In this document: one piece after another, positions 27,701 to 39,700 of the stretch
How positions within the stretch are numbered: position 1 is the stretch's first letter
Layout of the letters: each line of letters opens with the position of its first letter
Source: Setophaga petechia
Lineage: Eukaryota; Chordata; Aves; Passeriformes; Parulidae
Direction: 5' to 3'
Length of the DNA: 64,000 nucleotides
Assembly (NCBI GenBank): GCA_024362935.1
Contig: JANCRA010000007.1
Span: 18,835,003 to 18,899,002 of the forward strand
The notes under the pieces: generated by a model
Databases searched by the model: none
What the model was told of the DNA's origin: nothing
Seen by the model: only the letters and a program-made list of their open reading frames with translations
Position numbers and translations under genes: made by a program

Positions 27701-30700
27701 TGATGGGGCTACACGGTAACCAGGGAATATACAGCTTTACTGTAGGACACAAGTGAAAAAGAATCTAATATAAAATTGTCTTTCTTCTCTACAACTTAGC
27801 ACAGATATACCTCCCAAGTCACATAACCACAAGCTGCATGGGAATAACTATCACCTAGTACGTGGTCAGTCCCACACTTCAGGGGACAAAAGAGATGAAT
27901 ACATAATTCACAAACATAATCTTTTTAAAGAATCATACCTCTCCTGTGTCCTCGGTTAGACAGTATCAACGATGAGCTTTCAGAAATACTATTAGAGTCA
28001 CTATAGTCCGCAGATAGTTGTCTGTAATCTTCTGTTGAGTGACTATAGTTCATTAATCTGGGCCCTTTGTCTGCAAACAGGAAGGAAATGTGATGAATCA
28101 TATACTTTGATTATAGGTAATTGTATTTTCATGTTAATGTAAATAACATTTTGATTGGCTAATTTTTATATAGTCCTCTTCTAACCCTGACTCCAATTCC
28201 TTAAAGACTGAGGAAAGCTTGGTAACTTAATTCTATTACTTTCATAATCTTATTCTAACCAAAATTTGCTTTCATAGTTCTCAACTATTCTATATAAAAC
28301 AAATCTAATACATTAATTCTGTTCTACATGTTTAACTGAAATGTTGCAAAGTGCAGATAACCTGCAGAGTTCTCATTCCTTGTAGTTTGAGGTCCAAAAC
28401 CTTGAGCTATAACTTCTTCTTTCTGTGTGCAGGTTGTACAATGTCCAAACAGAATCCACTACCACAGTCAGATGCAGAAATGCCATTAATGGGTAATCCT
28501 AATTCATTAGGATGTACATATTTTTCTTGCACACTGACTTTACTTTGTTTGCCTTCTCTCTTGTCCTTTTACAGAATCTCTGAAGCATAATTTTTAATTT
28601 AAAAAAAAAGGAAGAAATGGAATGCTGTCTTGCAAAGTGCAGCTCACACATTTTCAATATAATTGACACCCTAGTTGTGTAAGTCAAGTGACCTGAATCA
28701 TGGGCAAACACAGAGATCACACCAGACACATAATCCCTAGAACCAGTGTAAGGAAACTGGCAGGAATTTGTGGCTAAAATGGGTTTGAAAATGGGGCTAT
28801 CCATTTTAGCAGCAGCAGAATTTCCACCTACTTTTGCAAATGTGAATCTACAAGCACAGTTCTTGAGTGAGTGAACCAATATGGCTTGGGAGGTAGTTTG
28901 TCTGTATGTTTCCAAAAGAATCCCCTTTTCTTATAACCAATAATACCTAATAGAAATGTTCCAGATATATTTAAGTCTGTGTTTGATTTTAGCTGATTTC
29001 ATGGAGCATATGTATGATTTGCTGAATAGGAATTGTATTGCTAATATGCCTAATGCTGAGCATGTCCAAAAAAAAATCTTCTATAGCTTGAGCCAGCTTT
29101 CTCCTTGCTCCAAAATCAGAGATCTCTGTCAAAGTGAACAGTACAGTGTGGACACTTGAAAAAAGATACAGTTATAGAATTACTCTGAAGGATAATAATA
29201 AATCTTGATCTTAGTCAAATGAAATAAAAAATTGGTATATACTGTTTTATTTTTATAGTGAGCAGGATTTGGCTTTCTCTTGAAATCACTCCAGCAATTC
29301 ATGTGTGAATTTATAAAACACCTTTTGAATAGAAAATTAAAATAAAATAAAGAAACCACAAATCTTTGCTTGAATAATCAAATAGGAAAGATGAATATAT
29401 ATTCCTTAATGGCAGAAGGAAAACCTCACAGAGTTCCACCTTCAAAAATTCATTGGAGTATACAAAGTACAAAAGCAGTTTTGAAAGTAGAGGAGTTTTA
29501 TATGCACAGGTTTTATGCAAAGTGCTTTAAGAGTCAAATCTGTGCAAGCTGATTTGTTATCATTGCTTCACAGCCCTGAGACTACTGTCTTTTGTGGAAA
29601 TAAGGAAAAGAAACCTCACTGACTTGCCTCAAAGTCTTTCTATTATGAAGTAATTTATATGTACAGCAATAACTATCCTATCCAACACTACATGTAATCA
29701 CTACAGCATGAAATTAAACAATCCATCTACTTTGGGAAAGACACAGAAAAGGCAGTCTGTATCCTTATTAGAGAGTTCAGATTATAAATCTTTCTTTACC
29801 TTGGTGAAAATTCATCTGGGATGCCAGTGTTGAGGTGTCCGATATTTTTTCATGCAGTCTTTTCCTTATCACATGACTTCTGTTCAGCCGAGAGGCTGTG
29901 CTGTCTTCAGTGACCACCTGCTCTGTCTAGAAGGCAGTAATATTCAAAGTCATTGTCATATGATATGTGAACTTCAGACTCTCATAGTGAAGTGATCCTT
30001 GCCCTCTGGCTGTCAGAGGCTGCTAATCTGCTTTGGATAAGCAACTTCATTTTCTCAGAGTCACACAAAGTGGGACTGAGTATGTTGGTTCCATGCTCTC
30101 ATGCTAGCTAAGTTTAAGAGGGGACACCCTCTGTTACAGTAGCTAAGAGTAAAAAAGAGTGCAAGGAAAAATGATTCTCAGAATCATAATGAGTACTGAT
30201 TGAAAACAAAAAAATTCTGGTGTGTTTTCTTCTGTTGTCATTCAGCTTGTCAACAAAAATAGTTTTTGATATTTCAAATTTTGAAAAGACTTATGTGCTC
30301 ATTTTTTAATGATCTCATGTAGTCAGGCTTGATTGCACAGCAAATATTCAGTTCCACTCAGGACAATAACCTAACTTCCTAACATGATGTAAATGAGATT
30401 TCTTTGAATTTCATAAAGAAAGCCTGAAACCAGAATGGCAATGGAGAAATTTTTACTGTTGTGTAAAGTCCTTTACTTTGGCCAATATGAGGTCTTTGTA
30501 AAGGTCACGATTGCTTCAGTACTAACTAAAGAAATTAAAATACTGTAAGTACAAAGGCTCAAAGGCACTTCCCAGGAGTGTAGAAGTGGTGTGTGAGACG
30601 GCTTCATTGCTTTATTTGCTTGTACACGTGCCCACACAATTTCCTGCCTAGAAGTTTAGAACCAAATCTCACTTCCTTAATCCATACAAACATTAATTCT

Positions 30701-33700
30701 GGCAGTCACTCACCTGTCTCCTGTGTTGCTGGGCACCTCTCTCACTGCAGAAAAGGAGATGACTGGAGTATGAGAGTAGTACTTACCTCGCTGACACTTC
30801 CCACTGCAAACTGAACCATTCTCTTTATGAAGAATTTTGCTGGTAAGGAAGCAGATTCCTTCTGATGTGCTTCACATGCTTCCAGAATGGATTCAGGAGA
30901 AAGTCTTCTGTGTGGCAGATCTTCACACAGTGTCAGCAAGAGTGTATGTAGTTGGTCGCTCAGCTGGAGGGACTGAGTCAAAATAGAGGTACTGTTAAAT
31001 GACATCTCCCAGGGGACTGAAATCCTGCGTAAACTGGGACCAGGAATTTCTGTAAGCCTTTCTGTAAGCCTGGGTGAGAAACATGCACTGAATTCCTTTA
31101 GACATTGGGAGAATTCCAGACAAGCAGCATAAGAGCATGGAATGAACCTTTAGTGGGATCCAGGATAGCCTTGGAGGGAATTGACATCTCCAAGAATGAT
31201 TGTAGGCCCAGTTAGGGGCTTCTTGGTGACAGAAAGTTCAGTTTGCTCCAGAGCTTTGTTAATTAGACTGCAAATCAAAGATTCATGGAAGTAAGGTATG
31301 TGGTAGCATTAGCTTCAAAAAGATGAGGAGCCATAACTGTTGTCATGGAGACCAGATACTTATATTTTAAGGCCATTTAGCTTATAAACTTTTTCTCTTA
31401 GAATGTGAAAGGGAGGTTAAATCTACTAGAAACCTGTGCTCTCCAAATTGAGAACAAGCAACCAAAAGCATAAATATAGAAATGAAGCAAAATGTATATT
31501 GCTTGTCTTTCAAAAGATTCTGGGTAAGCAAGAAACCTGTAATTTCATCTAGCAGAGATACTGATAGAATTTGCTCAGAAATAAGGGGAGTTATTTAGTT
31601 TTATTCTTCCATCCCTTCCATCCATTTTTGAAAAAGCACACAAATGTGCACAGCACCACAAACATGCCAACGTGATGTTTTTGTTTTGGTCATGTCTATC
31701 TTAGAATAATAGAATCATACAATCATTTAGGTTTAAAAAGACTTATAATATCATTGAGTGCAATCATAAGCCTAACACTGGCAAGTCCACCACTATATCA
31801 TGTCCCTAAGTGCCACAACTACACATCTTTTAAATACCTCCAGGGATAAAATTCACCCACTTCCCCGGGTAGCTTGTTCCTAATAATCTTCATGCTTGAA
31901 ATCAAGCTACAATTCATCTTAATAAGAACTAAATTCCCTCATTTGTGTGAACTGATCTTTTTGGTGAAGCTTAGACTTTGATACAAGCTCTTTAATTCTT
32001 TTCTAGTGGTCCAAAACATAAAGCCTGTCATAGTGATACTTCAGACTATGCTTCTCATTCTTTGAACCTACAGAATAAAAGAAAACAAAAATGTTTGCAT
32101 TACTGGCCTGGTTTGGAGGAACCTGGTAATCTGCTGACCAATAAAGGGTCATTCCTAAGGAATACACCAGCATCTGTCAAAACAGAAAAGGAAACCCTGT
32201 GTGAAATCAATACAGGAAATCAGGTGTGAAATCAATACAGGAAATCAGTACAGGAAAGCCTCATACTAGACACACAATCTTTTTGTGTCTTTGGTCACAA
32301 AATGGCAGAAGTCAGAGAATAATATAGATCATTTTTTAAAAAAAACTAGACTAAATGTATCTAAAAGTAAAATAGTGACTCTTAGTTTATGGACTAGATT
32401 GCATGAAATTAGTGATGTCTTTTCCTGGTCTTAAAAAACTGACAGCTAAACATGTTAAGGGGTTAGGGGTTTTTGCCTTGGTATTTTAATAAGGATCCTT
32501 ATGGTGCACTGTTTCACCAAGGTGGGATGCGCCGCAATGCACACACACAACAGATCATGTACACAATTCATAGATCTTACAAATTTGCATATCTCACAGT
32601 GGTGCCCCAATGAGAGGCCTGGATGAACGGTGTGATACTTCCCCATTCAATGAATTCCCCCCTGGATGGGCTGAATATGCAGTTTGCAGGGTACAGTCTA
32701 GACAGGACCTTGGTTTCCCAAGGCAGCGTAAAGTTTTCCGGCCTCCTACTACGAGGCCTCTAAGGATGTTTGGTCTTCTGGCTTAACAAAATACCAGGGC
32801 TATGCTAAGTTATCAGACTTAAAGAATTACAAGTATGCATGCTAAGAATACTGAGGATACACAAAAGTTATATAAAAGGTATATAAAAGAAAAGGCAAAA
32901 AAATCATCTTGGCATCATTAGTACTGTTCAGTTTGAGGGGCTGAGCCAGGCTGGCCTCTGCTCAAAGATGCTAGGAGTAGGGAAAGAAATTTGAGCTCCT
33001 TTCTTAATTTTGAGGCTCTCCTATTGCTGATTAAAATTCTCCCCAGCCTGTGAGACTGACTAGCTGCTATATGCAGAAAAATAATTACTGGAATAAGGCT
33101 GCCCATTCCACAGCTTCATTCTTCTGCCTAGTGTCTCAGTGGTCAGTTGTGTGGGAATCTGAAAATACTGTGTTCTGCCTGAGGGGAGTATGTGGTCTGA
33201 GTGGTATTTAAAACTTTAAGGTGCCTGAATGTTATATCTTACTGTCTTTCCAGAGAGACTCATTTATCAGAGAGAGAAAAATGAATTAACAAAGCTGACT
33301 TCCTGGGACTGCTTCCATCCTCTGATTGTACAGATACTGCAGTCCTGCTACTTCTGGGATTACAATTACCATATCTGCTTGAACACCATTTCATAGAAAT
33401 ATTCTTCCTTTCTTTAGGCCTTTACAAATAATACATTTCTGCAGGCCTGTGTGACTGATGTTCAAAATTGATTTTGATGTTGACATGCATGCTAATCCAA
33501 CAATAAGCTGCAAGATATGTGTAACATCTTTATAGCCTAATTTGATTAGTTTTATTAGAAATAGGATATGACAGTAGGTGCCTGGCAAGTTGCATTAAAA
33601 CCCACAAACTTGTCTTCATGAGGTGGTGTCAAGATGCACTTTGAAATATTCCTCACCTTTGTTAGTCCAAAGTGCTGGTTTTTACTTGGGCGGTGGAGCA

Positions 33701-36700
33701 ATTCTGGTGCACTGAAAGGGGCAGCTTCTGTCTGAGATGCATTGTTTTGGAAAAACAAATTTCCTTCAGCAGACAGTAGTACTGACCACGGGCAAATCAC
33801 ACAGATGGCAGGGTCTGAAAATTGTTGAAGTTAGTAAAATGGAGATCTTAGTGTTTAATTCACTGTATTTAGAAAATCATATTTCTGGCATCTCACCTGT
33901 ATACCCAAACTCATCACTGGAGATGAACCCAGAATGACTTGCCTGACTGGGGACCTTATAGGTCCTGAGCCACAGACTGACTTCCCAGCCTGACCTCAGA
34001 CCTGCCTTGTCACTGTGGCCTTGCCTGGTGGTCGCTGGGCTCTCTGACCATGGTTACCTTCAGCTAGTGTTCTCTTTTGCTCCTTCCATGTTTTCTGTAG
34101 TGTTGTATGCAAACACAAGTCACACATGCTGGGAAGCTTGTCTGTTTTAGGAGCAGCCAGCCAGCTTGTACTTCATCCTAGTGGAGAATATCTGGCCTTG
34201 TGTAGGGCTGGCCAGCCAACAAGTGGCATTCCTGCCTAACCTGACAGTGTCCCAGCACACCGGGAATATTCTGTGCCAAGTGGTGCTGATCATCATGAGA
34301 TCTGGTATGATTTATTCCACCATGCACAGCACAGCAAATGTGGCAGCATTAGCCTTGAAAAGAGGCTGATTACAGGAACAATATAGCTGCAATTGAGAGA
34401 TGTGGAGTCAGAGATATGCCTTACTCAATTGGGATGATGCTATGCACTGGCAGGTAACCTTCCCTGTGCTCAAAATAGCTGGAACACTGGGGATTCAGCT
34501 AGACATCACTTCTGGACCTGAGCTCTCTAAACACAAGTTTTAGCAGCCTTACACTTGGCCTGCAGCCCAGCTTGGTTGTACATCCCTACTTCCTCTTGGT
34601 TTAGTTTTCATATTCTGATCCCCTAAATTTATCTGCTGTAGCATAGGGAACATAGGCTGATTATCTCTTAAAAAAAAAAAAAAAAACAAACCAAAACTGT
34701 TTTGGTAAGTCAGCAATCAGAAAAGCATAATGTCTTAGTGTCTGGCACAGAGTCAATAGATGGACCTATGCTGAACCTATCTAGGTGGGCACCTCTGTGC
34801 TTCACACCTTTGCACATTTATGGTGCTTGACTTTCCTGGGCTATTCTATCCCCTTTTTACACCACTTAATAGAGAACTGATGGCATAGTCAACCTGCTAT
34901 AGTTTTCCAGCCCATTAAAAACTAGTTGGTAATGAATTTATGAATTTTCACTCCTCCAGCTATAGTAGAAGTTACACATCACTTGTTTTCTGTATTTTTG
35001 TATTTTTATTCTACATGCTTATGAGGTAAGAACACGTCTCATCCATTCTCCCCTCAAAAGGAATACCCGTTCACATAAACAGTTCTCAAAATGTGACAGG
35101 TTGCTCAGCTGTGCTCTCTTGTTGTTGCTCAGTTGTGCTCTCTGCTCTCTCAAGCTGGCCTGCTTGGCAAGCAAACATCATAATGATAAGTTACATTATT
35201 ATAATCAAAGATAAATCTCTTACTAGCTGAATGGAGAGCCATGTGGATTTGTCTGTCCTTCTCTATCAGTCCATGAAGGACATGAGCCTTGCCAGCCTAG
35301 CTGGCACTGCACTTTCTCTGGGTGCATGTTTTTCAGACTTCAGGAAGGACTCTTCTGTCTGCATATAATTGTACTTAGATTAATTGCTGCTTGATGTTTA
35401 ATTAAAAAAAAAATAAAAGCCAAAACTGTGTTAAGATCTTCTATGTAGGCAGAACAATCTGCACGTAATCCCAGCAGCACTGAAAGATTTCTTACTTTTA
35501 TTAGCAATATGCTATTAGTGCCATTAGTTTTTTTGTCTCCACCCCACCCCCACAAACAAACAAACTCAAAAGAATTAAAATAGCTCAATAATGAATTTCC
35601 AACAGTAAGAGCTCTCATAAAAATGCTTGTCACCTCACCTTTGTGAAGATCCTCCAGAAGCTGCATTGTGGACAGGTACAGGAGTGCCCATATTTCCTCT
35701 TCCTCCAGAGGGCTTCCTTTTGCCCACAGGACCTCGGCCAATGTCACGCAGGAACTGCTCATGCCTGCTGCAGTAGATACTGGGGTTTGGACACAGTAAA
35801 ATAGACTGAACTGCTCAAGACAAACCCTACTGATTATACCTGTACCCTTCTCTCACTGTAAGAATTACTTTGTGGACCACCCTGCTTTATTTGTTCAGAA
35901 AAGATGGGTATTGTTTATCTCTGTATTAATCTGAGTAAATAAAGGGGACTGAACTAAGTGACTTCCTGTAATCTTTTTTAGCCCTTTCACTCCTCATTTG
36001 AAAGCAGTCATAAGATTCTGTGGAGAATAAATAGTTTTTTACTCAGGAGGTCCTTCATGAATATGTGCTGCTCAGATTTTATGAGTGGTTATTTGAATGA
36101 CAGGTCATTGATTTTGCTGCTTAATTGGATTTTCCTGTCTATAAAAACATTACAGAGTTTATCAAAGAAAAAAAGGATACAATGCAGAAGATATGCCCTA
36201 TAACATAAAAAGTTTATTAACATTGCAACAGAGCAATTAAATTTCATTAATTGTTCAGCAGATTGATCAGTAAAAGCTGGTAGATTCTTACTGAATTAAT
36301 TGATTAGAGCTTTTCTTGCTCACATATCTGAGACTCAGTGCTTGCACTTCATCCATTCCAATATACATATAAACTTTCTTTGTTTCACTAAACCAAATTA
36401 AAAGATTATTCTCTTTTTAAACTACTGAATAGCAATTTAGTGTCTCCCAGCACACTGTCCTATCTGACAGGTACATAAAACCAAGCAGAAGAATGTGGAT
36501 CCACACACTCATGCTGTTTTTTCTCAGTTGAAACACAGCCTCAGATCATTTAGAGGAAGGCACTCTGTAGTGAATCATAATTTCGTGTCCTACCTACTGG
36601 AAGAGTATTTTCATAATCCCAGCCAACCAGAAACTGAGTTGTGACTTGAAGTATTATGGCTGCTTTTCCTTCAAATGTTTTGTCATGCTAAATATTCTCA

Positions 36701-39700
36701 AAGAAGGCTTTGCTCTTCATAAATGCACTTGATCTTTCCCGTCTAATGAGGTTTCTGTTTCTGTAATTTACTAATCTAATCAGAACTGCTCTAGGTCTAC
36801 ACATCAGTAAGGAAAAGTTAATCCAATCTTCAAATTTCCTAGAAATTTTTTAACAGCTTTTTTAGCCCTGTAACTCTCCTGTTACTCTCCTGTAACAGCC
36901 CCGCAGGTTCATTTGATGCTGTGTAAATAAGGGAATAATAAGAAAAGTTAGAAGTGATCCATTTACTGATTTGAGTTTTGACATTGTCTGTAGACCAGCA
37001 AGTGAGGACTATAGCCTGGGATGCTACTGTCACATATAGGATTGTAAACACTGTAAAGTGAGTTCACTCACAGCCTCGGCACAGCTCTTGCCCTCCCAAA
37101 AACTTCACTCTCTGTACACAGCCCACTTACTGCCACCGTTTGCTCTGTGCCAGCAATAGAACTCTTTGTGTCTTACAGCTGGCTGCTTTGCCAAGTTCCT
37201 GTTCAGTATGGACTCCTCAAGGGGCAACTGGAAGAGCATCAGAGTGTCCTGTAGGACCAGCTTGTTGCTGATTAATAGACTGCTCAGACTTTGCTTCATG
37301 GGGTCTTGTCCTGGCTCACTAGCTTGCAAACAAGGAATCACAACACAGAAGGAATGATCCCTTGTTGCAACCACCACAGGATTATAGACCAACCTAGTGA
37401 CATTTTAAACGGAACCAGAGTCCTAATTTTAGTCTCTGTAGCTTCAAAGGGCAGTAAAGCTTCTTACAAACCTAACCTTAATTAGAAGAGACAGACAAAT
37501 CTTCTTAATCTAAGCCATCACCGTTTCTCTTAATAATGAATTACTGTGATAGCATTTCACTTAACCCTGTGGTACTGGGACTAAGCAATAAATTCACATC
37601 CCCAGAGCAGAATCTGTGTGGTTTCTCTATACAGGTAATCCACCAGATTGTACTTATTGCTGTTTTATTTGAGACTGTGCTGGGGGAAGAGGCACTGCAT
37701 CCTCTGTTTTAGATAGAAGTGCTTATACCAAGTGATCTCAGTGCTGATATTTCTAACTAGCTTAAGTTACTCAATAAGAAACTACCCAAAGTGCAGGTGT
37801 TACAGCTTTATAGAACCAAAGTGAAATCAGCAGTTATACCAGAGATGCTTTTGTAGAGAACGTTTTTTTCTAAGAGTAAAAGTAATGTCTCAGATCAATA
37901 CTAAATATGAATTAACTTAATTCTGCTATCAATTATATCCAAACTTCTTGAAAAAATATTAGCTTGTATGACCATGGAAATCATAATCTCTTTAACAAAT
38001 TACTGCTTTAAAACAATGTGGAGTTAAGCAATGTGATATTCTACAATCAAATTGGCAACTGGTTTTTAAACACACTCAGAATGCCCTGTATCTTTAGGCT
38101 GTGTTTTTGACTTCTGATTCTCAAGACCAACTTGATGTGATATTTAAGAAAAGTCTGACTGCACGAGTGCTTGGGGGAAAAAAACTACAGCCAGGCTACA
38201 CTATGTGTATTATAAGAGTGTAAAAGGGATAGAAAGATATTGTTATCATTGCAGCACTGGCCATGTTCATGGTCCCTCAGTTTAGTAAAATCTGTGATCC
38301 AAAACCAAACAATTCTGACCTTCAAACAACCTCCAGCTCATAAGACAAGGCATACAAATGAGGAGGCAAGAAGGAAAAATTGACACCAACTTTGAAAAAA
38401 GGGATTTTTTTTTCAGTAACACTACATATCAGGAAATTATGCTGGATCTGGTTGAGCCTGCAGGGGAAAATTAGAGCAGCAGAATGTAATCACCCACTTT
38501 GGAGTTTGGCCAGGGTATAGAGGTTAATGTTTTTGTGACTGGAAAAAGTAGCAAAGACCTTCCAGTGCCAATTCGTATTTTGAGGTCAAAGGCTGATTTT
38601 GCTGATGTCTATGGAAGAACATATTTCCATCCAAATTAGCCTAAAATATCCTCCCTGTTCTAATCTTTGCAACACATCTGTTCATTATGTGGCCTCTCTA
38701 AAGTCAAAAGATTTTTCCCAACTCTTCTTGCATAGATATGAAAAGTTGCATTGGGGTGAGGCTAACCCATTATTTTGCTAGCAACATCTGCCTATTTATT
38801 GCTTTTAAAAAAAATAATTCACTGGTGCATTTTGGTGCATTTTGTTTTATCATGTGTAAGTTTTCATCCATTGGAAACTGGAATCACTGAAAGAAATTGA
38901 ATTCATGAAAGTAAATGATCTACAGCTTTACATCTGAAAAGTTTTTACACTTAGCAACAATTGTGCATTAGTATTTTCATATGCCAAGGTCACCATATTG
39001 GATTTGGCAGTCTTCTTTAGTAAAATGTAAAGGAGCAACTTGGCTTTGGTTAATCTCCATCTTTACTTTTGCTATTTTTTTTACTGTGTAAAGAAAGCCA
39101 AACAGCTAAAAACTATTACTTTTGTAGGAAAACTGACCTTCCCCTAGCAAACACAGTCAAGTGAATTAAATATCCTCAAGAGGAATGGGTCAGCTGGATT
39201 TCTAACTACATGACAGCCCTTTTCATTCCCACTTATCAGAGGGAATTTACTGGGGAGTAGGTTTGGCTGTACCGTAAGTTTTATGGCATGAAAGTCAATC
39301 CATTATCTGGATGATGGTGAAAAAAGATGAAAGGAGATCATAGGACACACCAGTGAAGAAGATGATGAGAAAGGAGAAATCACATTTAGTTTTCGAAAAT
39401 ATGGAGTCAAGTTTGTTTCTGGTTTATTTGTAAAGGCATGAAGCAAGAACAGATTTGCCCCATCTGGGTGGGCATCCTGAAGAACAACTGGAAATGAGAA
39501 CTCTGGCAAAATAGTTCATGTATAAATACAGCAACAGCAATTACAACAACAACAATGGATTAACCTTGGTAGGAATCAAGCATTCTGTGAACTGGAAGGG
39601 CTTCTGTCAAATCAGAAAGGTCTTTCAAATTTTTACTGCCTGGAAGCTGCTTATGCAGAGGTCTTGCTTTTGTTTGACTGAACTTCCAGTTCTGTGTCAT

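Noticed and set aside
28499..28915. Minus-strand 138-codon open frame
   Set aside because: Lies in the intron between exons 6 and 7, ends in low-complexity Lys-rich sequence and matches nothing known to me.
533..35762. PTPN13 as the identity of the minus-strand gene
   Set aside because: Domain order is similar, but KIND, FERM F2 and PDZ3 sequences match FRMPD2 better, and exon 29 carries the FRMPD2-type NCYS tail. PTPN13 also lies in a different genomic neighbourhood.
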